Source: Candidatus Zixiibacteriota bacterium (GTDB taxonomy: Bacteria > Zixibacteria > MSB-5A5 > GN15 > FEB-12). From it: DNA of 7,361 nt. Below are positions 1 to 6,515 of the stretch, one piece after another. Below the pieces are notes generated by a model that saw only the letters and a program-made list of their open reading frames with translations, was not told the DNA's origin and did not search any database. Position 1 is the first letter of the stretch, and each line of letters opens with the position of its first letter. The position numbers and the translations under genes were made by a program. The stretch spans positions 1-7,361 of the forward strand of contig JACRAV010000332.1 in assembly GCA_016213305.1 (NCBI GenBank), given 5' to 3'.

Positions 1-242
1 CCGCGACCACAGATCGAATAATAGTCGCACCCGCGAAGACTGGCTCTGACCAGGGATTCAACCTGGTCGGCTACGGCCAATCGCTCCGGGTCATCCAGCC
101 GCTCGATAGCGGAAATGTCCAGCACCACCAGCGACACAAACACCCGGTACCGCTCGGCCCGTTTCAACTCGACCTCGGCCTGTTTGAGGAAATTGCGCTG
201 GGTCTCAGTTACAGATGGGTTGGAGGTCTCAAGTGTGCTCAT
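1..242 (-). CDS. Partial gene: N-terminus of a degenerate GGDEF-like protein (3' end off the window)
   Basis: The minus frame is open from an ATG at 240-242 to the left edge, giving 80 codons. It begins MSTLETSNPS. A Shine-Dalgarno-like GGTGA at 252-256 stands 9 nt before the ATG and supports this start. Residues 20-34 (KQAEVELKRAERYRV) followed by the hydrophobic strand SLVVLDI (37-43) resemble the opening of GGDEF diguanylate cyclase domains (ELxRAxRYxxxxSLxxLDID), and RASLRGCDYYSICGRG (66-81) resembles the stretch just before the GGDEF turn. However, the usual second Asp of LDID is Ser44 and the ND/GHxxGD substrate region is not recognisable. If the fold is right, the domain is probably catalytically dead and may act as a partner or regulatory module. 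The C-terminal part, which would decide this, is outside the window. The gene follows the sigma-54 activator on the same strand after a 276-bp gap and may be one of its targets (inference). I am fairly sure it is a gene and unsure of the family. Confidence 0.65.
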   Translation of the reverse strand, partial: MSTLETSNPSVTETQRNFLKQAEVELKRAERYRVFVSLVVLDISAIERLDDPERLAVADQVESLVRASLRGCDYYSICGR

Positions 243-518
243 AACTGTCAATCACCGTTGCGTTTCATATCGTGTTCAAATTCTAAGCAATTTCTATTCC
301 ATAACCACCAGAAGAGACCATATTAGCCCCCCTGCGCCAATGGTCGATCAGGGTGAGGTCCTGGCGCTGTAATGCGTTATGCAACAACGAAATAAATAGT
401 GTTTGGGACTTTTAATAAGGACCTTGATCGACTGGGAAAAATTTTTTCCATGCATGGCGGTGCGCAATAAATGCACAAGGCTTCAGCAATCAGGACGATG
501 TTAGTTGCAAAAGGGCGA
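243..518. other. Intergenic region, AT-richer than its surroundings, with short palindromes
   Basis: This 276-bp gap separates the stop of the NtrC-type gene from the start of the partial left-edge gene. It is visibly richer in A and T than the flanking coding DNA, as expected for a promoter region. I find no convincing ORF. The best minus-strand -10 candidate is TAGAAT at 280-285, 37 nt upstream of the ATG, but no good -35 lies at the proper distance, so I do not call a promoter. The main visible structure is the palindrome cluster at 434-475, listed separately. Since it precedes a gene downstream of a sigma-54 activator, a regulatory role is possible but not shown. Confidence 0.6.
434..475. 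repeat. Cluster of short palindromes
   Basis: Three symmetric elements lie end to end. The first is GGAAAAATTTTTTCC at 435-449, a symmetric A/T block flanked by GG and CC. The second is the perfect 10-bp palindrome CCATGCATGG at 448-457, which shares two bases with the first. The third is an inverted repeat of TGCAT (451-455) with ATGCA (471-475). On the minus strand the cluster starts about 44 nt after the NtrC-type stop codon and about 190 nt before the next start codon. It could be a protein-binding region or an A-tract bend. It lacks the GC-rich stem followed by a T-run that a classical terminator needs. Confidence 0.4.
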
Positions 519-530
519 CTACTTGGTCGC
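509..530 (-). terminator. Weak candidate intrinsic terminator overlapping the NtrC-type stop codon
   Basis: Read on the minus strand, the stem arms GCGAC (526-530) and GTCGC (515-519) enclose a 6-nt loop that contains the first bases of the TAG stop. After CC comes TTTT (509-512). The stem is only 5 bp and the T-run only 4, so this is a marginal terminator. Its position exactly at the end of the gene is the main argument for it. Confidence 0.3.
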
Positions 531-1943
531 GTTGAGATTGTAATCTTTGATTTTATAGAGAAGCGAGCGGTAGGAGATTTTCAGGATATCGGCGGCTTTG
601 CGGCGGTTCCAGTTGGTGCGCTGGAGGACCTCGGCGATCAGCCGCTTTTCCTCGGAGGCGATCGTTTTACCCACCCGGTTCTTGAGGGCATAATCGGTGG
701 CCGGGTCGGAGGCGGGAGCGCCTCCGGCCGGTTCATAGGCCATGTACGGATTGACCTGCGGAGCCGAGGGGTACCGCTGGGAGGCGGCCGCGATCAGTTC
801 ATTCATAATGCTCTCGTCGCCGCGCTCCACCACCTGTTTGATCATATTCTCAAGCTGGAGGACTTTGCCGGGCCAGTCGAAAGCGGTCAGCTTGGCGATC
901 ATCTCCGGCGAGAGGGGCCGGGCCTCGCGCTGGTAGAGGGTGCTGTACTTCTCGATAAAATGCTCGACCAGCAGAGGCACGTCCTCGCGGCGGTCGCGAA
1001 GCGGCGGCAGAAACAAGCTGATCTCGTTGAGCCGATAGAAGAGATCGTCGCGGAAAGTCCGCTCGGCGATCGCCTGATCGAGATTTCGGTTGGTGGCGCA
1101 GATGATCCGCACATCGACATGGATATTATTGATCCCGCCGACCCGGACAAATTCCTGCTGTTCCAGAACCTGGAGAAGTTTCGATTGCAGTTCGAGGGGC
1201 ATGTCGCCGATTTCGTCGAGGAAGATGGTTCCCTTGTTGGCGATTTCGAACCGCCCCTGCTTGGTTTTGTGGGCGCCGGTGAAGGCCCCTTTCTCGTACC
1301 CGAACAGTTCGGCTTCCAACAGGTCGCGCGGGATCGCCGCGCAGTTCACTTTCACAAACTCGTGACTGCGGCGGGCCGACAGCGAATGAAGCATCCGCGC
1401 CGCGATTTCCTTGCCGGTCCCCGATTCACCCCGGATCAGCACGGTCAGCTCCGAGGGGGCCACCTGCTCGATGATCGCCTTGACGCGGGTCATCAGTTCG
1501 GAATCGCCGACATACGAGCCATAGGTGTTGCGGACCTGGAGTTCTTTCTTGAGCTGGGTGACTTCATTGCGAAGTTTCATCTTCTCCAGCACGCCGTTGA
1601 TATGAATCTCAACCTCGCTCGGCTCGAGCGGTTTGTTGATAAACTCCGCGGCTCCCAGTTTCATCGATTTGACAACATACTCGGTTTCGCCATGTCCGGA
1701 GACCATGATGACCTCGGGGCGGCTCTCCAGCTTGCTCAATTTTTCGAGAATATCGAGACCAGAGATTCCGGGCATTCTGATATCGAGAAGGATCAGGTCG
1801 GGCCGCTCGGTTGTAACCATTTGCAGACCCTCTGAACCATCGTGCGCAGACACAAAGTTGAATTTCGACAACCCTTCCTTGAGAATCTGATGGACCCAGG
1901 GGTCATCATCGATGATCAGTATTTTGGTCTTTTCTGCGGCCAT
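519..1943 (-). CDS. NtrC-family sigma-54-dependent response regulator (receiver-AAA+-Fis HTH)
   Basis: A 474-residue cytoplasmic transcription activator, standard length for the family. It should be phosphorylated by a partner kinase, form an AAA+ ring and use ATP to open sigma-54 RNA polymerase promoters. The receiver domain (about 7-120) has the acidic pocket D12-D13, phospho-acceptor D54, S82 and K104. The AAA+ domain (about 142-375) has Walker A GESGTGKE (172-179), the sigma-54-contacting GAFTGA loop (219-224), Walker B GTIFLDE (238-244), sensor I ATN (283-285) and arginine-finger candidates R298 and R304. A Pro/Ala-rich linker (about 390-420) leads to a Fis-type HTH (about 431-470). Oddity: the usual PGNVRELEN sensor II motif reads PGKVLQLEN (358-366), so the conserved Arg is Leu362. 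I chose the ATG at 1941-1943 because AGGTG (1953-1957) lies 9 nt upstream; a GTG at 1953-1955 would lie inside that ribosome-binding site. It follows two kinase genes on the same strand, the likely partners. Its target genes are unknown. Confidence 0.95.
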   Translation of the reverse strand: MAAEKTKILIIDDDPWVHQILKEGLSKFNFVSAHDGSEGLQMVTTERPDLILLDIRMPGISGLDILEKLSKLESRPEVIMVSGHGETEYVVKSMKLGAAEFINKPLEPSEVEIHINGVLEKMKLRNEVTQLKKELQVRNTYGSYVGDSELMTRVKAIIEQVAPSELTVLIRGESGTGKEIAARMLHSLSARRSHEFVKVNCAAIPRDLLEAELFGYEKGAFTGAHKTKQGRFEIANKGTIFLDEIGDMPLELQSKLLQVLEQQEFVRVGGINNIHVDVRIICATNRNLDQAIAERTFRDDLFYRLNEISLFLPPLRDRREDVPLLVEHFIEKYSTLYQREARPLSPEMIAKLTAFDWPGKVLQLENMIKQVVERGDESIMNELIAAASQRYPSAPQVNPYMAYEPAGGAPASDPATDYALKNRVGKTIASEEKRLIAEVLQRTNWNRRKAADILKISYRSLLYKIKDYNLNATK

Positions 1944-1952
1944 AACTAATTG

Positions 1953-1957
1953 CACCT
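1953..1957 (-). promoter_or_regulatory. Ribosome-binding site that decides the NtrC-type start
   Basis: AGGTG on the minus strand is separated by 9 nt from the ATG at 1941-1943. The in-frame GTG at 1953-1955 is part of this motif, so the ATG start is preferred over that upstream GTG. Confidence 0.55.
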
Positions 1958-1967
1958 GCCAAGGTTA

Positions 1968-1995
1968 AGTATCGGCATACGGGCCGATAAATCAA
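1968..1995 (-). promoter_or_regulatory. Candidate sigma-70-type promoter for the NtrC-type gene, with palindrome in its spacer
   Basis: On the minus strand, TTGATT (1990-1995, four of six matches to TTGACA) and GATACT (1968-1973, four of six matches to TATAAT) are 16 bp apart. Transcription would begin near 1961, leaving a leader of roughly 18 nt with AGGTG in it. The 20-bp inverted repeat at 1970-1989 fills the spacer and overlaps the -10. That arrangement fits an operator, but matches this weak occur by chance. The 96-bp gap before this gene, against coupled genes upstream, is further support for a separate promoter. Confidence 0.35.
1970..1989. repeat. Perfect inverted repeat, 7-bp arms with 6-nt spacer
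   Basis: The arms TATCGGC (1970-1976) and GCCGATA (1983-1989) are exact reverse complements around a 6-nt spacer. No T-run follows on either strand, so it is not a standard intrinsic terminator. It lies 26 bp upstream of the NtrC-type start codon, inside the candidate promoter. An operator, possibly for autoregulation, or a leader hairpin are the obvious options. Confidence 0.55.
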
Positions 1996-2013
1996 GTCGA
2001 AAATTGAGCTATT

Positions 2014-2030
2014 TTGCGGCTTTTCCGCAA
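2014..2030. repeat. Short hairpin just after the receiver-kinase stop codon
   Basis: The arms TTGCGG (2014-2019) and CCGCAA (2025-2030) pair around a 5-nt loop. On the minus strand the hairpin begins 9 nt after the TAA stop of the upstream kinase gene. It is followed by AAAATAG rather than a T-run, so it is a poor terminator. It may protect the 3' end of the upstream transcript. Confidence 0.4.
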
Positions 2031-2039
2031 TGTGATGCA

Positions 2040-4184
2040 TTACTCGGCGGTGGCAATGGGGAAAAAGATTGAGAAACAGGCCCCGTTGCCCGCCATCGAC
2101 TCCACCCGCACCAGCCCATGATGGGCGCTGGCGATCCGGTCAACCACCGCCAGACCAAGCCCGGTGCCGGTATCTTTGGTGGTGAAATACCGGTCGAACA
2201 CACGGGAGAGGTGCTCGGTCTTGATGCCGTGGCCGGTGTCGATCACTTTGATTGCCAGGTAGTCGGCCTCTTTGTGTTCGGGGCGTTCGATCACACCCTT
2301 GATGGTGAGGGTTCCCCCTTTGGGCATCGCGTCCATGGCGTTCAGCAGGAGATTGAGGAACATCTCGATCAACTGATTCTTGTTGGCAATAATTTCCCAT
2401 GGGGCGGCGGCGAACTCGGTTTTGAGTTCGATCTGTTTTTTCTTCAGATCGGGGGTCACCAGTTCCGCGGCTCTCAGCACGGCACCGCGAAGGTCAAGCC
2501 GGCTGGTTTCGTACCGGTTGGGATTGGAGAAATCGACCAGTTCCCGCACCAGCTCGTTCATGCGATGAACCTCGTCTTCAAGTCCCTTGAGCATGGGCAT
2601 TTCTTCGAGAAGCTCCGGGTGTCTTTGCCAGAGAATCGACATCGTGCCGCGAATCGAATTGAGCGGCCGCCGCAGATCGTGGGAGATTTCGGAAATCATA
2701 TTTCCCATGGTCATCAGGCGGGTCGCATTGATCACCGCTTTTTCCCGTTCGAACAACACCGCTGACTGGGAAATAACCAGTTTGGCGAGATCGATATCTT
2801 CGTCGGAATATCCCTGTTCAGCGGCGCTTCCCATATACAGTATATGGGCCAGTTCGCCGCCCCGGAAAATCGGCACGGCCATGAAAGCGCGGTCGGGGCG
2901 GGGGTACAATTGATTCCCGGCAATGCGTTCGGAGATCGCATCCGAGAGGGCGCGAATATCGCCGAGATTCATAGCCGCCAGATCAAGCCCCTCAATCCGG
3001 ATTGAATCGGGCCGGACCCGGGCCAGATCGATCCGCCCCGATTCGGTGAGCGGAATGTCGGCCTGGCCGGTGGCGCCTTCGGGGGTCAGACTGCCCGCCT
3101 CCCGATTCCAGGTGAACCAGATGGCGTAGTCGATGGGGAAAATGCGCCGGAGTTTCTGCACGAGGGTGTCGCGGAACCGCCCGACCGACTCGATCGTGTG
3201 CATCTGAGTGGCCATTTCGTTGAGCAGTTCGACTTCGGCCAGTCGCCGGCGATTTTTCTCGAACTGCGAGGCGTCATCGACCGCCACCGCCGCCTGCGAG
3301 GCGAAGGTGGCCAGAAGGCGGAGGTCATCGTCGGTGAACGGTCCGCCGCCGCTTTTGTTCGCCATATTAATGACGCCCAGAACCATGTTCTTGATCCGGA
3401 GCGGGACGCTCAGCAGTGACGCCGCCCCGTATTTTTCCTTGTTGATCCGCTTGAAGCGGTCATCCTGCTCGACATCGCGGATCACCAGCGCCTCGCCCGT
3501 TTTGGCGACATATCCGGCGATCGATTCGCCGATCGGCAAACGGACGTTGGTCACGTCATCCGATTCGTGTCCGATTTCCGCCGCCACCTTCAGATATTGC
3601 CGGCGCTCATCGAGCAACATGATCGAGCCGACCTGCGCCTCGGTCACGGTGGCGGCCAGCACCACGATCTGGCGGAGAAGCTCGTCGAGATTGGCCGATG
3701 ACCCGATCGACTTTCCGGCCTCGTACAGGGCGTCCAGTTCGTCGATGCGGCGTTTCAAAATGATGTTGGAGATTTTCAGTTCTTCCATGAGGCGGGCCTC
3801 GGCCAGCTCGGACCGCCGTTTCTCGAGGGCGCGGCGCACCGCCAGTTCGAGATAGGCAAACTCCACCGGTTTGAGCAGATAATCGTACGCCCCTTTCTCA
3901 ATCGCCTCCAGCGCCGTGTCGAGCGACCCGAAGCCGGTCATGAGAATCACCGGTATTGCCGGATCGATTTCCTTGACCACGCGGAGAATTTCAAGACCGT
4001 CGGGTCCGGCCATTTTGATGTCGGTGATGACCAGATCGACCCGGTCGCGTCCCAGAGCGGCGATGGCGTCGCTGGACGACTGGAACGCCGCGACCTGATA
4101 CCCCTCGCCGCTCAACAGGGCGGTCAGCGAATCGCACATCCGCTGTTCATCGTCGATGATGAATATCTTCTCATGCGACGACAT
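2040..4184 (-). CDS. Receiver-GAF-GAF histidine kinase (cytoplasmic, REC at N-terminus)
   Basis: A 714-residue soluble sensor kinase with no visible membrane segment. Numbering here counts from a GTG one codon upstream (4185-4187). The receiver (about 6-120) has D12-D13, phospho-acceptor D56, T84 and K106. A charged helical linker (about 118-155) leads to a clear GAF domain (about 158-308). A second, more divergent GAF-like region (about 325-480) contains AFMAVPIFRGGELAHILYMG (434-453). The HisKA H-box is SHDLRRPLN with H503. The ATPase domain has N616 in LNLLLNAMDA, DTGHG (650-654) and GTGLGL (674-679). The phosphatase position four residues after the His is Arg507, not Thr/Asn, so the protein may be kinase-only. 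The start codon overlaps the end of the upstream kinase gene. I prefer the ATG at 4182-4184 because AGG stands 6 nt before it. A receiver in front of a kinase core suggests that phosphorylation by another kinase, probably its neighbour, gates its activity. The GAF ligands are unknown. Confidence 0.93.
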   Translation of the reverse strand: MSSHEKIFIIDDEQRMCDSLTALLSGEGYQVAAFQSSSDAIAALGRDRVDLVITDIKMAGPDGLEILRVVKEIDPAIPVILMTGFGSLDTALEAIEKGAYDYLLKPVEFAYLELAVRRALEKRRSELAEARLMEELKISNIILKRRIDELDALYEAGKSIGSSANLDELLRQIVVLAATVTEAQVGSIMLLDERRQYLKVAAEIGHESDDVTNVRLPIGESIAGYVAKTGEALVIRDVEQDDRFKRINKEKYGAASLLSVPLRIKNMVLGVINMANKSGGGPFTDDDLRLLATFASQAAVAVDDASQFEKNRRRLAEVELLNEMATQMHTIESVGRFRDTLVQKLRRIFPIDYAIWFTWNREAGSLTPEGATGQADIPLTESGRIDLARVRPDSIRIEGLDLAAMNLGDIRALSDAISERIAGNQLYPRPDRAFMAVPIFRGGELAHILYMGSAAEQGYSDEDIDLAKLVISQSAVLFEREKAVINATRLMTMGNMISEISHDLRRPLNSIRGTMSILWQRHPELLEEMPMLKGLEDEVHRMNELVRELVDFSNPNRYETSRLDLRGAVLRAAELVTPDLKKKQIELKTEFAAAPWEIIANKNQLIEMFLNLLLNAMDAMPKGGTLTIKGVIERPEHKEADYLAIKVIDTGHGIKTEHLSRVFDRYFTTKDTGTGLGLAVVDRIASAHHGLVRVESMAGNGACFSIFFPIATAE

Positions 4185-5580
4185 CACGGGCCTGCTTTCC
4201 GTCGGTCATGGGCAGTCGAATTTCAAAACATCCGCCGGGATTCATATTGCTGAAGGTTATCGACCCGTTGTGCGATTTCACGATCCCCCAGCAGACCGAC
4301 AATCCCAGACCGGTCCCTTTCCCCGGATCCTTGGCGGTGAAGAACGGCTCGAAGATGCGGGGAATCTGTTCGGGCGGGATTCCGGGGCCGGTGTCGCACA
4401 GGGTGATCACCACCGATGAATCGGCCCGATCGACCGTGACCGTCAATGTCCCGCCCGTTGACATGGCGTCGCGGGCATTGATGACGATATTCAGGAAGAC
4501 CTGTTTGAAGCTCTCGACCGACCCCACAACCCAGGCGGGCGACAGCCGGTAGTCTTTATGCACGGTCACGTGCGCGGCTTCAAGCTGGCGCTCGGCCAGC
4601 ATGAGAACGGAATCAAGCACGCCGACGATATCGACACTTTCCGTTCCGGGCTGGCCGCCGCGGTGCAGTTCCAGCAGTTGTTTGACAATACGGGCGATCC
4701 GGTCGATCTCATCGCCGACAATATCGAGATATTCTCCGGATTTAGACACCGGGACCTGCTCATCCACCGACCGCCGGGTGAGTAGCAGGTAGTTCTTGAT
4801 GATTCCGAGCGGGTTGTTGACTTCATGCGCGACCTTGGCCGACATTTCTCCCAGCGCCGCCAGTTTTTCCGACTGGACCAACTGCTGTTGCGCCGATCGC
4901 AGTTGGGCGGTCGCCTGTCGTTCGGAGTCATACAGGCGCGCATTTTCAATCGCCACGGCGATCTGATTGGCGAGAATCGAAAGAAATTCGACATCATCTT
5001 CGCGAAACGGCGTCTGCGAAATCCGGTCGGCCAAAAGAAAGACGCCCGTGAGACGGGTCTGATAGATCAGCGGCACTACCAGCCCTGGCGTGAACTTTTC
5101 AAGGATGGCGGCTTCTTCGGGCGAGGCGACGTCCCTGAGCAGATCCTCGCTCGGCGCGGGGCGATTCAAGCGGCGAAGATAGGCGGCCAGTCGCGAGGTG
5201 GCCGAGAAATATTCCTCGGCCGAGGGCAACGCGCCCGATCCCTTGGCCTTGGCCAGATAGAACCGCTCCGACTTCCCTTCGCGCGTCAGAAAGACCGCCG
5301 CCTTGAGTGCGGCCACCTGGCCCAAGCTGGTGAACATGAATGTATCGAGAAGCGTCTGGTAGTCCAGCACCGAATTGAAATTGCGGCTGATCTCGAAGAT
5401 GGTGTAGAGATCGAAGATTTTCCGCTTGAGCTGGCGGTTCGTTTCGCTCAACAGCTGAAGCTTTTCTTCCAGCTGTTCCTTGAGCGCTGACACCGCCGAC
5501 GCCGACGATGTCGGTTTGACGCGTCGGGGGGACGTCGCTGTCCGTTTGGGGGCCTTGTTCCGTGGCGCTTTCTGGTTCAT
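4171..5580 (-). CDS. GAF-domain sensor histidine kinase (NtrB-like kinase core)
   Basis: A 469-residue soluble kinase. The first 25 residues are basic and low-complexity (many K, R, P, S, T) with no signal peptide or membrane helix. A coiled-coil-like stretch (about 30-58) leads to a GAF domain (about 60-215) containing the typical VVPLIYQTRLTGVFLLA (168-184) and ending ILANQIAVAIENARLY (202-217). A second helix (about 218-240) joins the HisKA H-box AHEVNNPLG with H252. The ATPase domain shows N368 in VFLNIVINARDAM, DTGPG (396-400), FEPFF (410-414) and GTGLGL (422-427). The H-box keeps both E253 and N256, so kinase and phosphatase activities are both expected. Its ATG lies 2 nt after the folC stop, and its own stop overlaps the start of the receiver-kinase gene, so translation is probably coupled. 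Likely receivers are the REC domain of that neighbour and the NtrC-type regulator. The GAF signal cannot be read from the sequence. Confidence 0.94.
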   Translation of the reverse strand: MNQKAPRNKAPKRTATSPRRVKPTSSASAVSALKEQLEEKLQLLSETNRQLKRKIFDLYTIFEISRNFNSVLDYQTLLDTFMFTSLGQVAALKAAVFLTREGKSERFYLAKAKGSGALPSAEEYFSATSRLAAYLRRLNRPAPSEDLLRDVASPEEAAILEKFTPGLVVPLIYQTRLTGVFLLADRISQTPFREDDVEFLSILANQIAVAIENARLYDSERQATAQLRSAQQQLVQSEKLAALGEMSAKVAHEVNNPLGIIKNYLLLTRRSVDEQVPVSKSGEYLDIVGDEIDRIARIVKQLLELHRGGQPGTESVDIVGVLDSVLMLAERQLEAAHVTVHKDYRLSPAWVVGSVESFKQVFLNIVINARDAMSTGGTLTVTVDRADSSVVITLCDTGPGIPPEQIPRIFEPFFTAKDPGKGTGLGLSVCWGIVKSHNGSITFSNMNPGGCFEIRLPMTDGKQARDVVA

Positions 5581-5582
5581 CG

Positions 5583-6515
5583 TCAGGTGTACCGGCCCAG
5601 GAATTCTCCCACCAGGTAGTGTGAGCCGATTACTGGAATAATATCGTCCGAATCGGTCCGTTTCACAAGGGCGGTCAGCGCCGCTCCGAGCGTTCGGTAG
5701 GTCCGCACCGGAACCCCCCGGAAATCGACCGAGCGAATGGTCTCTCCAAGGTCTATCGACCGGTGCGATTTCAGCCGGACCAGATGGTATTCCGACGCCA
5801 CCGAGGAGAGGGCGTCGAGCATTTTTTGATGCTCTTTCTTCTGCACGAATCCGGCGATGATCGGCGCTTTTCGGCCGGGGTAGCGATGTTTGAACGTCTC
5901 CGCAAACGCCGCCGCGCCGGCGGCGTTATGGCATACATCGAGAATGATGGTCGGCCTGCCCCGACGGGCAAGGATCTGAAAACGCCCGCGCCACTCGGTC
6001 GATTTGATTCCCCGCTCGATCGCGCTCTTCGACAGGCGCAGTCCCACCGACTTGAGCGCCGCGGCCACTTCAAGCACGAGGGCGGCATTGCGAAGCTGGT
6101 GCTCGCCCAACAGTGACGGTTTCAGGTTGGTCACTTCGAGGTTATCGGTTGTGTAATCAAGTGAAAATTGATCCGGCCGCATAGTCAGGCGACGGGCGTC
6201 AACGCATCGCAGGGGCGCGCCCACGTGAGCGGCAGTCCGGCGTAACACTTCTTCCGCCGCTTGCGGCAGAAGGCCGATCACATGCGGAATCCCCGACTTG
6301 ATAATCCCCGCTTTTTCGGACGCAATCTTTTCAAGGGTGTGGCCGAGCACATCCATGTGATCGTAACTGATATCGGTAGTGACGGTCACCAGCGGGTCCA
6401 GCGTGTTGGTGGCGTCAAGCCGCCCCCCCAGACCGACTTCGATAACGGCAATATCGACTCCCGCCCGCGCGAAGTGATCGAACGCCAGCGCCGTGACTAC
6501 TTCGAAAAAAGTGAG
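5583..6515 (-). CDS. folC: folC, downstream part: C-terminal ~310 residues of folylpolyglutamate/dihydrofolate synthase after the frameshift
   Basis: This frame continues the FolC protein after the A9 tract. It opens LTFFEVVTALAF and runs through VGLGGRLDATN, SYDHMDVLG, EKAGIIK, LLGEHQLRNAAL, WRGRFQ, ILDVCHNAAG and GSHYLVGEF to the normal C-terminus. The order matches Mur-ligase-type FolC, which adds glutamate to dihydropteroate or reduced folates using ATP. Joined to the upstream frame by one -1 slip it gives 423 residues, normal for bacterial FolC. An in-frame TGA just upstream of the A-tract closes the frame, and the first ordinary start codon inside it is GTG at 6387-6389, already past the conserved VGLGGRLDATN. 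A complete C-terminal half therefore cannot be made by independent initiation at a standard start. The active-site DGAHNP is DVCHNA here, a mild oddity. The stop lies 2 nt before the histidine kinase start. Confidence 0.85.
   Translation of the reverse strand, partial: LTFFEVVTALAFDHFARAGVDIAVIEVGLGGRLDATNTLDPLVTVTTDISYDHMDVLGHTLEKIASEKAGIIKSGIPHVIGLLPQAAEEVLRRTAAHVGAPLRCVDARRLTMRPDQFSLDYTTDNLEVTNLKPSLLGEHQLRNAALVLEVAAALKSVGLRLSKSAIERGIKSTEWRGRFQILARRGRPTIILDVCHNAAGAAAFAETFKHRYPGRKAPIIAGFVQKKEHQKMLDALSSVASEYHLVRLKSHRSIDLGETIRSVDFRGVPVRTYRTLGAALTALVKRTDSDDIIPVIGSHYLVGEFLGRYT

Noticed and set aside
325..340. Possible sigma-54 promoter (TGGCGC then GGGGGGCT) on the minus strand
   Set aside because: The GG and GC elements are 11 bp apart instead of the required 12, and the -12 element lacks TTGC. 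Tempting beside a sigma-54 activator, but the spacing is not tolerated.
115..372. Plus-strand 85-codon open frame near the left edge
   Set aside because: It overlaps the minus-strand partial gene, which has a ribosome-binding site and GGDEF-like sequence. The plus product is Ser/Thr/Arg-rich and unrecognisable.
471..1835. Long plus-strand open frame of 454 codons opposite the activator gene
   Set aside because: It is the antisense shadow of the NtrC-type gene, whose minus-strand product has every expected motif in order. The plus translation shows no recognisable domain.
2014..2030. Intrinsic terminator between the receiver kinase and the activator
   Set aside because: The hairpin is real, but it is followed on the minus strand by AAAATAG, not a T-run, and on the plus strand by no T-run either.
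2118..3855. Several plus-strand open frames of 60-215 codons opposite the receiver-kinase gene
   Set aside because: They lie wholly inside a gene with clear domain motifs on the other strand and arise from its GC-rich codon usage.
5583..6389. Separate gene starting at the GTG at 6387-6389
   Set aside because: The conserved FolC sequence continues in the same frame well upstream of this GTG, so it is an internal codon of folC and not a real start.
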